Of a stretch of 64,000 nt of DNA, positions 1 to 9,460 are shown in pieces. The stretch's first letter is position 1. Each line of letters opens with the position of its first letter. The translations under genes and the position numbers were made by a program. The notes under the pieces were generated by a model. It saw only the letters and a program-made list of their open reading frames with translations. It did not search any database and had not been told where the DNA came from. The DNA is from Mycobacterium asiaticum (GTDB taxonomy: Bacteria > Actinomycetota > Actinomycetes > Mycobacteriales > Mycobacteriaceae), in assembly GCF_001673635.1 (NCBI RefSeq), contig NZ_LZMH01000037.1, positions 1 to 64,000 on the forward strand, written 5' to 3'.

Positions 1-167
1 AACGCCGTGCCTTGGCCGGTCAGCACGACCGCGCGCGTCGATCCGTTACTGGCCTTCTCGAGCGCTTCCCGCAGTTCTTCGACCAGCTGGGAATTCAACG
101 CGTTGCGTCGCTCGGGGCGCTGCAACTCGATGGTCATCACGGCTTCGGTCTGAGTGATACCGATCAT
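1..167 (-). pseudogene. echA6: 5' end of echA6-like enoyl-CoA hydratase, minus-strand copy running off the window
   Basis: Read on the minus strand from an ATG at 167, the product starts [20 protein letters not shown], the expected EchA6 N-terminus, and runs through the V-V-L-T-G-Q-G-T-A segment to the window edge (about 55 codons). A TATATAT box at 178-184 lies 10 nt before the ATG, which suits a leaderless transcript. The last 77 bases (1-77) are the exact reverse complement of 217-293, inside the plus-strand echA6 copy. Whether the gene continues intact to the left cannot be seen. EchA6 is a crotonase-fold protein that, in M. tuberculosis, binds long-chain acyl-CoA and serves mycolic acid synthesis. 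An assembly foldback is possible. Confidence 0.7.
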
Positions 168-216
168 GGGGGCCAGGATATATAGCCTCACTCCTGTGAG
201 CCGTATCACGACCGAC

Positions 217-858
217 GAACTGCGGGAAGCGCTCGAGAAGGCCAGTAACGGATCGACGCGCGCGGTCGTGCTGACCGGCCAAGGCACGGCGTTCTGCGCC
301 GGCGCTGACCTGTCCGGTGACGCTTTCGCCGCCGACTACCCCGACCGGCTCGTCGAACTGCACCGGGTCATGGACGCGGTTCCGGTGCCGGTGATCGGTG
401 CCATCAACGGCCCCGCCATCGGCGCCGGTCTGCAGCTCGCAATGCAATGTGACCTGCGGGTTGTCGCGCCGGACGCGTTCTTCCAGTTCCCGACGTCAAA
501 GTACGGGCTGGCGCTGGACAACTGGAGCATCCGGCGGCTGTCCTCGCTGGTCGGCCACGGCCGGGCGCGCGCGATGCTGCTGACCGCCGAGAAGCTGACC
601 GCGGATGCGGCGTTGCACACCGGGATGGCCAACCGGATCGGGACGCTCGCCGATGCCCAGGAGTGGGCCGCCGAGATCTCGGGCCTGGCGCCGCTGGCTA
701 TTCAGCACGCCAAACGGGTACTCAATGACGACGGCTCCATCGAGCAACCAGCACCCGAACACAAGGAGCTCTTCGACAAGGCCTGGGCGAGCCAGGACGT
801 GATCGAGGCGCAGATTGCCCGCGTGGAGAAGCGACCGCCGAACTTCCAGGGGGCATAG
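217..858 (+). pseudogene. echA6: echA6-like enoyl-CoA hydratase lacking its native N-terminus
   Basis: From 217 the frame encodes an EchA6-like crotonase-fold protein with the oxyanion-hole segment FCAGADLSG, the [15 protein letters not shown] segment and a C-terminal [10 protein letters not shown]. The reading frame is open from a GTG at 154, but its first 20 or so codons ([12 protein letters not shown]...) are unrelated to the family, because the native beginning lies on the opposite strand at 1-167. The break falls exactly at the edge of the inverted repeat (216/217). As drawn, the gene has no native start. Either the locus is rearranged or the assembly is wrong here; in the second case the true gene is intact. 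The downstream gene starts 5 nt after this stop. Confidence 0.75.
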
Positions 859-862
859 CGGC

Positions 863-1981
863 ATGATCCGGGGAGCGCTGCGCATGGCAGCCGGTACCGC
901 CTCGCTGGCAGCGGGCGGTTGGTTGCTTCGGGCGCTCCACGGCGCGCCGGCCGCGCTAGGTGCCGACCCGGCCGAGATCCAGGCCGCCGCCGAGGGATCG
1001 CCGAACTACCGCGACGGCGTGTTCGTCAACATCGATCCCGGATCGATGTATCTGATGGACCGCGAGCAGCTGCGCCAGATCGTGTGGGAACTGGCGGGTG
1101 CGCGCTCGAGCAGCCGCCCCGCCCGGCCCATTCCGCTGGCCGCCCCGTCGATCTATCAGGGTGAGCCCGCTGAGCTGGCGGTCAGCTGGTTCGGCCACTC
1201 CACGGCGCTGGTGGAGATCGACGGCTACCGCGTGCTCACCGATCCGGTGTGGAGTGACCGGTGTTCGCCTTCTGACGTCGTCGGCCCGCGCCGACTGCAC
1301 CCGCCGCCGGTTCAGCTGGAAGGCTTGCCGGCCGTCGACGCGGTCGTGATCAGCCACGACCACTACGACCACCTCGACATCGATACCGTGCTGGCACTGG
1401 CCCGCATGCAGCGGGCTCCGTTCGTGGTGCCGCTCGGTGTCGGCGCGCACCTGCGGTCGTGGGGCATACCCGAGCAGCGCGTAATCGAACTCGACTGGCA
1501 TCAGAGCGCCGAGATCGATGAGCTGACCCTCATCTGTATGCCGGCGCGGCACTTCTCCGGACGATTCCTGAGCCGCAACAACACCCTGTGGGCATCGTGG
1601 GCGTTCGTCGGCCCACGGCACCGCGCCTACTTCGGTGGCGACACCGGCTACACCAAGAGCTTCGTCGACATCGGCACCGACCACGGGCCTTTCGACCTGA
1701 CCTTGATGCCGATCGGCGCCTACAACACCGCCTGGCCGGATATCCACATGAACCCCGAGGAGGCGGTGCGGGCGCATCTCGACGTCACCGACTCGGGATC
1801 GGGGCTGCTGGTGCCGGTGCACTGGGGCACGTTCCGGCTGGCTCCGCACCCGTGGGCCGAGCCGGTCGAGCGGCTGCTCAAAGCTGCCGAGCCGGACGGT
1901 GTCCAGGTGGCGGTGCCGACGCCCGGTCAGCGGATTGATTCGGGTGTGCAGTTGCGATTCAACCCGTGGTGGCGGCTGTAG
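863..1981 (+). CDS. Metallo-beta-lactamase-fold hydrolase (NAPE-PLD/UlaG-like, Rv0906-type)
   Basis: This 372-residue protein starts at the ATG 5 nt after echA6, not at the longer upstream frame. The first 30 residues form a hydrophobic leader (AAGTASLAAGGWLL), so export or membrane anchoring is likely. The metal site HDHYDH is at residues 165-170, followed by ARHFSGR, GGDTGYTKS and VPVHWGTF, the order of metal ligands in the NAPE-phospholipase-D-like branch of the superfamily. M. tuberculosis Rv0906 is the apparent equivalent in the same position. A phosphodiesterase-type hydrolase is likely; the substrate is unknown. It is probably co-transcribed with echA6. Confidence 0.85.
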   Translation: MIRGALRMAAGTASLAAGGWLLRALHGAPAALGADPAEIQAAAEGSPNYRDGVFVNIDPGSMYLMDREQLRQIVWELAGARSSSRPARPIPLAAPSIYQGEPAELAVSWFGHSTALVEIDGYRVLTDPVWSDRCSPSDVVGPRRLHPPPVQLEGLPAVDAVVISHDHYDHLDIDTVLALARMQRAPFVVPLGVGAHLRSWGIPEQRVIELDWHQSAEIDELTLICMPARHFSGRFLSRNNTLWASWAFVGPRHRAYFGGDTGYTKSFVDIGTDHGPFDLTLMPIGAYNTAWPDIHMNPEEAVRAHLDVTDSGSGLLVPVHWGTFRLAPHPWAEPVERLLKAAEPDGVQVAVPTPGQRIDSGVQLRFNPWWRL

Positions 1982-2050
1982 GTCGCCGGCTGCCCTCGAG
2001 GCGTCACGCGCCTGATGGGCCGCGGATCGTTCCCGGGCTAAGGTGCGGCC

Positions 2051-3634
2051 ATGACAAAACGTTCGCTGACAGCCGCAGTCGTCGTGATGCTGCTGACCCT
2101 CGTCGGCTGCGGACCAGCGAAACCGGTCTCCAACCCCTCGTCGGCGCCTGCCCAAGTGCCCCCCAACGAGTGGTCAGGCGTCGACATCCCGGCCGGCCGG
2201 GTCGACGACGCCGTCAGCCGGGTCGACGGCCTGGTCGGCGACCTGATGCGCAGCACCGGCATCCCCGGGATGGCTGTAGCCGTTGTACACGATGGGAAAA
2301 CGCTGTACGCCAAGGGATTCGGCGTGAAGGACGCGAGCAAGGGTGACAATCCCGACAACAAGGTGAACGCGGACACTGTCTTCCAACTCGCCTCGATCTC
2401 GAAGTCGGTCGGCGCGACGGTGGTAGCGCACGAGGTGACCGAGGGTGCCATCACCTGGGACACACCCGTCGTATCCAAGCTGCCCGGGTTCACGCTGATG
2501 GACCCGTACGTCACCGCCAACGTCAGCGTGGCCGACCTGTACTCGCACCGGTCCGGGTTGCCCGACCACGCCGGCGACGCACTGGAAGATTTGGGCTATG
2601 ACCGTCAGCAGGTGATCGATCACCTGAGGTACCTTTCGCTGGCTCCCTTCCGAATCAGCTACGCGTACACCAACTTCGGCGTGACAACCGCGGCGAGCGC
2701 GGTCGCCGCGGCCGCCGGCAAGTCGTGGGAGGATCTGTCCGACGACGTGCTGTACCGCCCACTCGGGATGACGTCGACCAGTTCGAGGTTCACCGATTTC
2801 CTGGCCCGCCCCAACCACGCGGTCAACCACATCAAGGTCGGGGACAAATGGGAAGCCCGCTTCCAACGCGATCCCGATCCGCAGACTCCGGCCGGCGGGG
2901 TGAGTTCGTCGGTCAACGACATGGCGCGCTGGCTGACCATGCTGCTCGGCAATGGTGTCTACAACGGGCAGCGGATCACCTCGCCCGAAGCCCTGCTACC
3001 GGCCTACACACCGCAGGTGATCTCGGTTCCTGCCAAGAACCCGAAGGCACGGGCCAGTACCTACGGTTACGGTTTCAACGTGTCGGTTACCTCATCCGGG
3101 CGCACCCAGTACAGCCATTCCGGAGGGTTCGGCTTGGGTGCCGCAACGACTTTCGCGGTGCTACCGTCCGCGGACGTGGCCATCGTCGCCCTGACGAATG
3201 GGGCTCCCTACGGCATCCCCGAGGCGCTGGCAGCCCAGTTCATGGACCTGGTGCAATACGGGCAGGTGCGGGAGGACTGGCCGCAGCTCTACCGGCAACA
3301 ACTTGCCCCGATGAACAATCCCGACGGCTCGCTCGTCGGGAAGCAACCCCCGGTGAGCCCGGCGCCGGCAAAACCGCTCGGCGAGTACGTCGGTGTCTAC
3401 TCCAACGACTACTGGGGGCCGGCCACCGTCACCGAACGCGACGGAAAATTGCAGCTCGCGCTGGGACCGAAGAACCAGACGTTTGACCTCACTCACTGGG
3501 ACGGTGACACCTTCACCTTCCCGCTGTCCACCGAAAACGCCCTGCCCGGCTCGATTTCCAAAGCGACCTTCACCGGAACAGCCCTCAACCTCGAGTACTA
3601 CGACTCCGACAAGCTGGGGACCTTCACTCGATGA
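2051..3634 (+). CDS. Serine beta-lactamase/DD-peptidase-like lipoprotein (Rv0907-type)
   Basis: This 527-residue protein has a lipoprotein signal with lipobox LVGC, the lipidated Cys being residue 20, so it should be anchored on the outer face of the membrane. The penicillin-binding fold shows S115-I-S-K118 as the SxxK nucleophile motif, Y206-T-N208 as the YxN motif and HSGGFG as the third-motif equivalent. A separate C-terminal domain after about residue 410 resembles the DUF3471-type region found in class C-like esterases. The family includes esterases and peptidases as well as beta-lactamases, and the substrate cannot be read from the sequence. Its stop overlaps the ctpE start (ATGA), so the two are translationally coupled. 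Confidence 0.85.
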   Translation: MTKRSLTAAVVVMLLTLVGCGPAKPVSNPSSAPAQVPPNEWSGVDIPAGRVDDAVSRVDGLVGDLMRSTGIPGMAVAVVHDGKTLYAKGFGVKDASKGDNPDNKVNADTVFQLASISKSVGATVVAHEVTEGAITWDTPVVSKLPGFTLMDPYVTANVSVADLYSHRSGLPDHAGDALEDLGYDRQQVIDHLRYLSLAPFRISYAYTNFGVTTAASAVAAAAGKSWEDLSDDVLYRPLGMTSTSSRFTDFLARPNHAVNHIKVGDKWEARFQRDPDPQTPAGGVSSSVNDMARWLTMLLGNGVYNGQRITSPEALLPAYTPQVISVPAKNPKARASTYGYGFNVSVTSSGRTQYSHSGGFGLGAATTFAVLPSADVAIVALTNGAPYGIPEALAAQFMDLVQYGQVREDWPQLYRQQLAPMNNPDGSLVGKQPPVSPAPAKPLGEYVGVYSNDYWGPATVTERDGKLQLALGPKNQTFDLTHWDGDTFTFPLSTENALPGSISKATFTGTALNLEYYDSDKLGTFTR

Positions 3635-6003
3635 GCGCCGCCGGGCTGACCGATGCCGAAGTGGCACAACGGATTGCCGATGGCCAAACCAACGACGTCC
3701 CCGAGCGCGTCACCCGCAGCATCGCCCACATCGTCCGGGCCAACGTCTTCACGCGAATCAACGCGATCCTCGGTGTGTTGTTCGCCATCGTGCTGGTGAC
3801 CGGCTCACTGATCAACGGGCTGTTCGGTCTGCTCATCGTCGCCAACAGCGTGATCGGCATGGTTCAGGAGATCCGCGCCAAGCAGACACTGGACAAGCTG
3901 GCCATAGTCGGGCAGGCAAAACCCATGGTGCGCAGGCAGTCCGGCGCCCAGACGCTGGCACCTGACCGGGTTGTGCTGGACGACATCATCGAACTCGGGC
4001 CGGGTGACCAGATCGTGGTCGACGGTGACGTCATTGAGCAACAGAACCTCGAGGTCGACGAGTCATTGCTGACCGGCGAAGCCGACCCGATCGCCAAAGA
4101 CGTCGGTGATCCCGTGATGTCGGGCAGCTTCGTCGTCGCCGGCACCGGCGCCTACCGTGCCACCAAGGTGGGCGGTGACGCCTATGCGGCCAGGCTCGCC
4201 GCGGAGGCCAGCAAGTTCACCTTGGTGAAATCCGAACTGCGCAACGGCATCAACCGAATCCTGCAGTTCATCACCTACCTGTTGATCCCGGCCGGCCTGC
4301 TGACCATCTACACCCAGTTATTCACCACCAACGTGGGCTGGCGGGAATCGGTGCTGGCGATGGTCGGCGCGTTGGTGCCGATGGTGCCCGAAGGCCTGGT
4401 GCTGATGACCTCCATCGCGTTCGCCGTCGGCGTCGTCCGCCTCGGGCGGCGGCAGTGCCTGGTGCAGGAATTGCCCGCGATCGAGGGCCTGGCCCGGGTC
4501 GACGTGGTGTGCGCGGACAAGACCGGAACACTGACCGAGAGCGGGATGCGCGTATCCGATGTCGCAGCGCTCGACGCGACCAGCGAGAGTCTCGCCGACG
4601 TATTGGCGAATCTGGCCGGGGCGGACGCACGTCCCAACGCCAGCATGCAGGCAATCGCCGAGGCCTATCCCGATGCGCGCCGGTGGATTTCCACCGCCAT
4701 CGCGCCGTTCAAATCGGCGACCAAGTGGAGCGGCGTGTCCTTTCGCGATCACGGCAACTGGGTGATCGGTGCGCCCGACGTGCTGCTGGATCCGGAATCG
4801 GCGGCGGCCGGACAAGCGGAGCGAATCGGCGCGCAGGGATTGCGGGTGCTGCTGCTGGGCGCCTCGGACGTGCCGGTGGATGATGTCGAAGCCCCGGGCG
4901 TCGTCACCCCCGTCGCGTTGATCGTGCTGGAGCAGAAGGTACGGCCGGATGCCCGCGACACCATGAAATACTTCGCGACACAACAGGTTTCGGTGAAGGT
5001 GATATCCGGCGACAACGCGGTCTCGGTGGGGGCGGTCGCCGAGAAACTCGGGTTGCACGGCGAAGCGATGGATGCGCGCCGGCTGCCCACGGACCAGGCG
5101 GAATTAGCGGACGCGCTGGATGCCTACACCACCTTCGGCCGGGTGCGTCCGGAACAGAAACGCACGATCGTGCATGCCCTACAGGCGCACGGCCACACCG
5201 TCGCTATGACCGGCGACGGCGTCAACGACGTGCTCGCGCTCAAAGATGCCGATATCGGCGTGGCGATGGGTGCGGGCAGCCCGGCGGCTCGTGCGGTAGC
5301 GCAGATCGTGTTGCTGGACAACAGGTTTGCCACCCTGCCGTACGTGGTGGGGGAGGGGCGACGGGTGATCGGCAATATCGAGCGGGTCGCCACTCTGTTC
5401 CTCACCAAGACGGTGTACTCGGCGTTGCTGGCCTTGTTAGTCGGCATGGAGTGCCTGCTGGCCAAGCCGCTGGGGGCCGACCCGCTGCTGTTTCCGTTTC
5501 AGCCGATCCACGTCACCATCGCAGCCTGGTTCACGATCGGGATCCCGTCGTTCATATTGTCGTTGGCGCCCAACAACGAACGCGCTTACCCCGGATTCGT
5601 CCGGCGCGTGCTGACGTCGGCGCTGCCGGCTGGGCTGGTCGTCGGGATCGCCACGTTCGCCACCTACCTGACCGCCTATCACGGCCGCCATGCCTCGTGG
5701 GTGGAACAGGACCAGGCGTCCACCGCGGCGTTGATCACCTTGCTGATGACCGGGGTCTGGGTACTCGCGGTGGCCGCACGCCCCTACCAGTGGTGGCGGC
5801 TGGCCCTCGTGATCGGGGCGGGCGCGGCGTACGTGGTGATCCTTGTCCTGCCGTGGACACAACGTAAGTTCATGCTCGACTCGACGAATCTGTGGACGAC
5901 GTCGATCGCGCTGGGCATCGGTGCGATCGGCGCTGCTGTGATTGAAGCGATGTGGTGGATCCGTGCCAGGGTCCTAGGGGTCAAGCCGCAATTGTGGCGA
6001 TAA
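3631..6003 (+). CDS. ctpE: P-type cation-transporting ATPase CtpE
   Basis: A P-type ATPase of 790 residues. The phosphorylated Asp is D296 in the DKTGTLTES motif; LTGEADPI is the actuator loop (TGE) and MTGDGVND the hinge. There is no N-terminal heavy-metal-binding domain or CPC motif, and the membrane segments lie around residues 40-90, 200-265 and 580-780. This matches mycobacterial CtpE, reported to import calcium and to matter for cell-surface integrity. The start overlaps the preceding lipoprotein gene by 4 bp. Confidence 0.92.
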   Translation: MSAAGLTDAEVAQRIADGQTNDVPERVTRSIAHIVRANVFTRINAILGVLFAIVLVTGSLINGLFGLLIVANSVIGMVQEIRAKQTLDKLAIVGQAKPMVRRQSGAQTLAPDRVVLDDIIELGPGDQIVVDGDVIEQQNLEVDESLLTGEADPIAKDVGDPVMSGSFVVAGTGAYRATKVGGDAYAARLAAEASKFTLVKSELRNGINRILQFITYLLIPAGLLTIYTQLFTTNVGWRESVLAMVGALVPMVPEGLVLMTSIAFAVGVVRLGRRQCLVQELPAIEGLARVDVVCADKTGTLTESGMRVSDVAALDATSESLADVLANLAGADARPNASMQAIAEAYPDARRWISTAIAPFKSATKWSGVSFRDHGNWVIGAPDVLLDPESAAAGQAERIGAQGLRVLLLGASDVPVDDVEAPGVVTPVALIVLEQKVRPDARDTMKYFATQQVSVKVISGDNAVSVGAVAEKLGLHGEAMDARRLPTDQAELADALDAYTTFGRVRPEQKRTIVHALQAHGHTVAMTGDGVNDVLALKDADIGVAMGAGSPAARAVAQIVLLDNRFATLPYVVGEGRRVIGNIERVATLFLTKTVYSALLALLVGMECLLAKPLGADPLLFPFQPIHVTIAAWFTIGIPSFILSLAPNNERAYPGFVRRVLTSALPAGLVVGIATFATYLTAYHGRHASWVEQDQASTAALITLLMTGVWVLAVAARPYQWWRLALVIGAGAAYVVILVLPWTQRKFMLDSTNLWTTSIALGIGAIGAAVIEAMWWIRARVLGVKPQLWR

Positions 6004-6014
6004 CGGAAGGGGCG

Positions 6015-6965
6015 GTGGTGCACTGCTGCACCGATCACGACACCTGGAGCGCGGTCGCCGACCCCGAACCCGTCCGCAGAATCTGGCGTGCACTGGGCCT
6101 CCCGGGCATCGTCGACGTGCACACCCACTTCATGCCGCGACAAGTGATGGACAAGGTGTGGCGGTACTTCGACTCGGCCGGCCCACTGATCGGACGACCC
6201 TGGCCGATCACCTACCGTGCCGACGAGCAACGTCGCGTCCAGGCGCTGCGCGACTTCGGTGTGCTGCGCTTCAGCTCCCTGGTCTACCCGCACAAACCCG
6301 GCATGGCCGCCTGGCTGAACCAATGGGCGCAGTCCTTCGCGGACGCGACCCCCGACTGCCTGCCCACCGCCACCTTCTTCCCCGAGCCCCAGGCCGGTCG
6401 ATACGTCGCCGACGCCATCGAGGCGGGAACCCGCATCTTCAAGGCCCACGTCCAAGTGGGTCAGTACGACCCCACCGACCCGTTGCTCGACCCGGTGTGG
6501 GGCGCCATCGTCGAGGCGGGTGTCCCGGTCGTGCTGCACGCCGGTTCCGGCCCGACGCCCGGCCGCTTCACCGGCCCGGACCCGGTGCGCGCGGTGCTGC
6601 GCAAGTTTCCCGGGTTGGCGCTGATCATCGCGCATATGGGCATGCCCGAGTACACCGAATTCCTCGACATCTGCACTGTCCACGACAATGTGCGACTCGA
6701 CACCACCATGGCCTTTACCGCGTTCATCGACGAGACCATGCCGTACCCGGCGGCAGAACTACCGCGGGTGCGTGATCTCGGCCACAAGATCCTGTTCGGC
6801 AGCGACTTCCCCAACATCCCCTACCCGTACGGCGAAGCGATCACGGCACTCACCCGAATCGACGGGATCGATGACGAGTGGTTGCGGAAAGTGCTCCATG
6901 ACAACGCCGTTGCCCTGTTCGGAGTGGTAGACCCGACCGCAGCCGCTGATCAAGGCGTTCAGTAG
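6015..6965 (+). CDS. Metal-dependent amidohydrolase (amidohydrolase-2 family)
   Basis: A TIM-barrel amidohydrolase of about 316 residues. It carries the metal-binding HTH in IVDVHTHFMP near the N-terminus, a central VVLHAGSG histidine, AHMGMPEY and the catalytic Asp in LFGSDFPN, an arrangement seen in the ACMSD-like decarboxylase/hydrolase family. The start is a GTG at 6015 or 6018; GGAAGGGG at 6005-6012 gives better spacing for 6018. It begins only 11 bp after ctpE. In the M. tuberculosis order I recall, ctpE is followed directly by the Rv0909/Rv0910 pair, so this gene looks like an extra member here. The substrate is unknown. Confidence 0.85.
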   Translation: MVHCCTDHDTWSAVADPEPVRRIWRALGLPGIVDVHTHFMPRQVMDKVWRYFDSAGPLIGRPWPITYRADEQRRVQALRDFGVLRFSSLVYPHKPGMAAWLNQWAQSFADATPDCLPTATFFPEPQAGRYVADAIEAGTRIFKAHVQVGQYDPTDPLLDPVWGAIVEAGVPVVLHAGSGPTPGRFTGPDPVRAVLRKFPGLALIIAHMGMPEYTEFLDICTVHDNVRLDTTMAFTAFIDETMPYPAAELPRVRDLGHKILFGSDFPNIPYPYGEAITALTRIDGIDDEWLRKVLHDNAVALFGVVDPTAAADQGVQ

Positions 6966-7003
6966 GGTTTTCCCAGGACGCCCTGGGGGAAGGAACAATC
7001 AGC

Positions 7004-7183
7004 ATGGGATTGCTCGACAAGGCAAAGGACCTGCTGTCTGCGAACGCCGACAAGGTGGAGACGGCCATCACCAAGGCCGGTGAGATCGTCGACCAGAAGA
7101 CGCAGGGCAAATACACCGACACGATTCACAAGGTGCAGGAGCAGGCCAAGAAGGCCGTGGATCCGGGCGAGCAGCGGAGCTGA
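7004..7183 (+). CDS. Small antitoxin-like protein (Rv0909-type)
   Basis: This 59-residue product (MGLLDKAKDLLSANADKVE...) starts at an ATG preceded by GGGGGAAGGA. It is a highly charged, Lys/Glu-rich, predicted helical protein of the same length as M. tuberculosis Rv0909, listed there as the antitoxin of the Rv0909-Rv0910 pair. The stop codon is followed one base later by the next ATG, the tight coupling expected for toxin-antitoxin genes. The sequence also resembles the CsbD/Rv0909-like antitoxin family seen next to SRPBCC proteins. Function in this species is inferred. Confidence 0.8.
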   Translation: MGLLDKAKDLLSANADKVETAITKAGEIVDQKTQGKYTDTIHKVQEQAKKAVDPGEQRS

Positions 7184-7184
7184 C

Positions 7185-7658
7185 ATGGCGAAGCTGTCCG
7201 GGAGCATCGACGTCCCCTTGCCGCCGGAGGAGGCCTGGCGGCACGCCTCCGATCTATCCCGCTATAAGGACTGGCTGACCATCCATAAGGTATGGCGCAG
7301 CAAGCTTCCCGAGGTCCTGGAAAAGGGCACCGTGATCGAGTCCTATGTCGAGGTCAAGGGCATGCCCAACCGCATCAAGTGGACGATCGTGCGCTACAAG
7401 CCACCCGAGGGCATGACGCTCAACGGCGACGGTGTCGGCGGCGTCAAGGTCAAGCTGATCGCCAAGGTCGCCCCGAAAGCGGACGGGTCCGTGGTCAGTT
7501 TCGACGTCCATTTGGGCGGCCCGGCGCTGTTCGGGCCGATCGGCATGGTCGTGGCGGCCGCGTTGCGCAGTGACATCCGCGACTCGCTGGACAACTTCGT
7601 CCGGGTGTTCACCCGTCCGGATCCGGGCATGAACGGCGATCGGGTCGCGCACCGCTGA
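7185..7658 (+). CDS. SRPBCC (START-like) protein, Rv0910-type putative toxin
   Basis: This 157-residue protein follows the small antitoxin-like gene with a 1-nt gap. It has an N-terminal strand with PLPPEEAWRHASDLSRYKDW, typical of the polyketide-cyclase/SRPBCC hydrophobic-pocket fold, and a C-terminal long helix (AAALRSDIRDSLDNFVRVF). M. tuberculosis Rv0910 has this fold and was reported to be toxic when expressed alone. The C-terminal tail (RPDPGMNGDRVAHR) makes it slightly longer than my recollection of Rv0910. A lipid- or ligand-binding role is an alternative to a toxin role. Confidence 0.8.
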   Translation: MAKLSGSIDVPLPPEEAWRHASDLSRYKDWLTIHKVWRSKLPEVLEKGTVIESYVEVKGMPNRIKWTIVRYKPPEGMTLNGDGVGGVKVKLIAKVAPKADGSVVSFDVHLGGPALFGPIGMVVAAALRSDIRDSLDNFVRVFTRPDPGMNGDRVAHR

Positions 7659-7728
7659 CCATCGCCCGATGAGTTTCTTCCCCCGGTCAGGTCGGTACCG
7701 GTGAATCCGATCGACCGAGGAGGACCCC

Positions 7729-8502
7729 GTGCCCGTACGTGACTGCGCGCCGTTTGGCGCCCCCTGCTTCATCAACCTGACCTCATCCGACGTAGACCGC
7801 GCCCAAGACTTCTACGGCACCGTCTTCGGCTGGACCTTCGAGTCCGCCGGACCCGAGTACGGCGGGTACATCAAGGTCGCCAAGGACGGCCACTCGGTGG
7901 CTGGCCTGATGGCCAACAACCCCGAGTGGCGGGCGCCGGACCACTGGGCCACCTACTTCCACACCGACGACATCAACGCCACCGTCGCCGCCGCGCGCGC
8001 CGCCGGCGCGACCGGCTGCTTGGAACCCTCGGAGGTGCCCCGCCAGGGCTTCATGGCGGTGGCGGCGGATCCGACGGGCGCCGGCTTCGGCATGTGGCAG
8101 CCGCTGGAACACCGGGGCTACGAGGTGGTCGGCGAGGCCGGCGCACCCGTGTGGCATCAGTTGACGACACGCGACTACCGCGCGGCGGTCGACTTCTACC
8201 GCGACGTGTTCGGCTGGCGCACCGAGCAGGCTGGCGACACCGACGAATTCCGCTACACCACAGCCTGGTTCGGTGATGAGCAGTTGCTCGGCGTGATGGA
8301 CGGCGCCAACTTCCTGCCCGACGACGTCCCGCCGCAATGGAGCATCTTCTTCGGCGCCGAAGACGTCGACAAGACGCTGCGGGTGATCACCGACAACGGT
8401 GGAGCGGTGCTCCGCGACGCCGAGGACACCCCGTACGGGCGTCTCGCCGCGGCGAGCGACCCCACGGGCGTCGTCTTCAACCTCTCTTCGCTGGCGGGCT
8501 GA
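7729..8502 (+). CDS. Two-domain VOC/glyoxalase-like protein (Rv0911/CFP30B type)
   Basis: This 257-residue protein starts at GTG 7729 behind GAGGAGGA. It holds two tandem vicinal-oxygen-chelate repeats: residues 10-125 (CFINLTSSDVDRAQDFYGTV) and 140-255 (HQLTTRDYRAAVDFYRDVFG). The family includes the mycobacterial antigen CFP30B and its homologue Rv0911, both 250-260 residues long. No enzymatic activity is firmly established for these proteins. It sits 70 bp after the SRPBCC gene in the same direction. Confidence 0.85.
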   Translation: MPVRDCAPFGAPCFINLTSSDVDRAQDFYGTVFGWTFESAGPEYGGYIKVAKDGHSVAGLMANNPEWRAPDHWATYFHTDDINATVAAARAAGATGCLEPSEVPRQGFMAVAADPTGAGFGMWQPLEHRGYEVVGEAGAPVWHQLTTRDYRAAVDFYRDVFGWRTEQAGDTDEFRYTTAWFGDEQLLGVMDGANFLPDDVPPQWSIFFGAEDVDKTLRVITDNGGAVLRDAEDTPYGRLAAASDPTGVVFNLSSLAG

Positions 8503-8546
8503 GCGTCGCGCCGGCCCCACGCCGATGGTCGGCTAACCTCGCAACC

Positions 8547-8981
8547 ATGCATCGGCGTCCGCATCCCGGCTGGCTGGTGGCGCTTTTCGCGCTGGCCATG
8601 CTGGTCAGCACGTGGATGCCGTGGCTGACCACGAAGGTCAACGGCGGCGGTTGGGCCAACGCGATCGGCGGCACCCACGGCAGCCTGGAGCTGCCCCGCG
8701 GATTCGGGGCGGGCCAGCTCATCGTGCTGCTGTCGTCGACGCTGCTGGTGGCCGGCGCGATGGTCGGCCGCGGCCTATCGGTACGGGTGGCTTCCGTTGC
8801 CGCCCTGGTCATTTCAGTGCTGATCGGAGGGCTGGTGGTGCTTTACTACCAGCGTAACGTAAGTGCGCCGGTGGCGGCCGACTACGGACTGTACGTCGGC
8901 GCGGTGGCGACCGGGTGCGCGGTCATCTGCGCGTTGTGGGCGGTGGTGGTCGCCTCGCTGGCCGGGCGCAGCCAGCGCTGA
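8547..8981 (+). CDS. Small membrane protein (Rv0912-type)
   Basis: This 144-residue protein has four predicted transmembrane segments: after the N-terminal HRRPHPGW, near residues 60-80 (IVLLSSTLLVAGAM), 88-105 (SVAALVISVLIGGLVVLYY) and 118-138 (GAVATGCAVICALWAVVVA). The ATG at 8547 is chosen because upstream codons in the same frame are the shadow of the VOC gene. Position and length agree with M. tuberculosis Rv0912. No catalytic motif is visible and the function is unknown. Confidence 0.8.
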   Translation: MHRRPHPGWLVALFALAMLVSTWMPWLTTKVNGGGWANAIGGTHGSLELPRGFGAGQLIVLLSSTLLVAGAMVGRGLSVRVASVAALVISVLIGGLVVLYYQRNVSAPVAADYGLYVGAVATGCAVICALWAVVVASLAGRSQR

Positions 8982-8983
8982 GC

Positions 8984-9460
8984 TCAGTTCGGCGGGAACT
9001 CGTGTCGACCCGAGGCGGAGCTGTCGGCGGGCTCGTTGGCGCCGTACACGAACGGGGCGAACACCACCTCGCGGCCGTCGGGGTCGCGGTAGGTGACCGC
9101 GCCCGTCGCTTCCCAATACGGGTGCTGTGGTGCCGGTTGCAGCCCGGCGTCCTGCAGGCGGGCGATCGCTGCTTGCTGCGCCTGGCTGTCCGGGAAGTAG
9201 AGGCACAACTGGTCGTGGTGGTCCAGCGGCACCGGGTCCACCGACTCGACGATCTCCATCGTCAGTTGCGAGCTGGGCAACCCGAAGATGGCACCGTTGC
9301 TGCCGTAGCTTTCCCCGAAGGTCTCGTAGAGGGGCAGGCCCACCAACTCGCGGTAGAACCGCACGGTCTCGGCATAGTGCGACGAGCGGCGGGCGAAACG
9401 GATCGCGCCGATCGAGGCCAGCCGTTCGGGCCACTGGGTGGTGCGGCGCGGCTTGTTCAC
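8984..9460 (-). CDS. Single-domain VOC/glyoxalase family protein
   Basis: This 158-residue protein reads V-N-K-P-R-R-T and then GAIRFARRSSHYAETVRFYRE, a VOC domain with the conserved C-terminal YRDPDGREVVFAPF strand. Its GTG start at 9460 overlaps the stop of the carotenoid oxygenase gene (GTGA), so it is translationally coupled as the last gene of the thiolase, carotenoid oxygenase and VOC operon. It converges on the small membrane protein gene with only 2 bp between stops. The substrate is unknown; a role in handling oxygenase products is only a contextual guess. Confidence 0.82.
   Translation of the reverse strand: MNKPRRTTQWPERLASIGAIRFARRSSHYAETVRFYRELVGLPLYETFGESYGSNGAIFGLPSSQLTMEIVESVDPVPLDHHDQLCLYFPDSQAQQAAIARLQDAGLQPAPQHPYWEATGAVTYRDPDGREVVFAPFVYGANEPADSSASGRHEFPPN

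Noticed and set aside
956..2155. Minus-strand open frame of 399 codons opposite the Rv0906-type gene
   Set aside because: Shadow frame caused by GC-rich third positions; no motif, no ribosome site, overlaps a well-supported gene.
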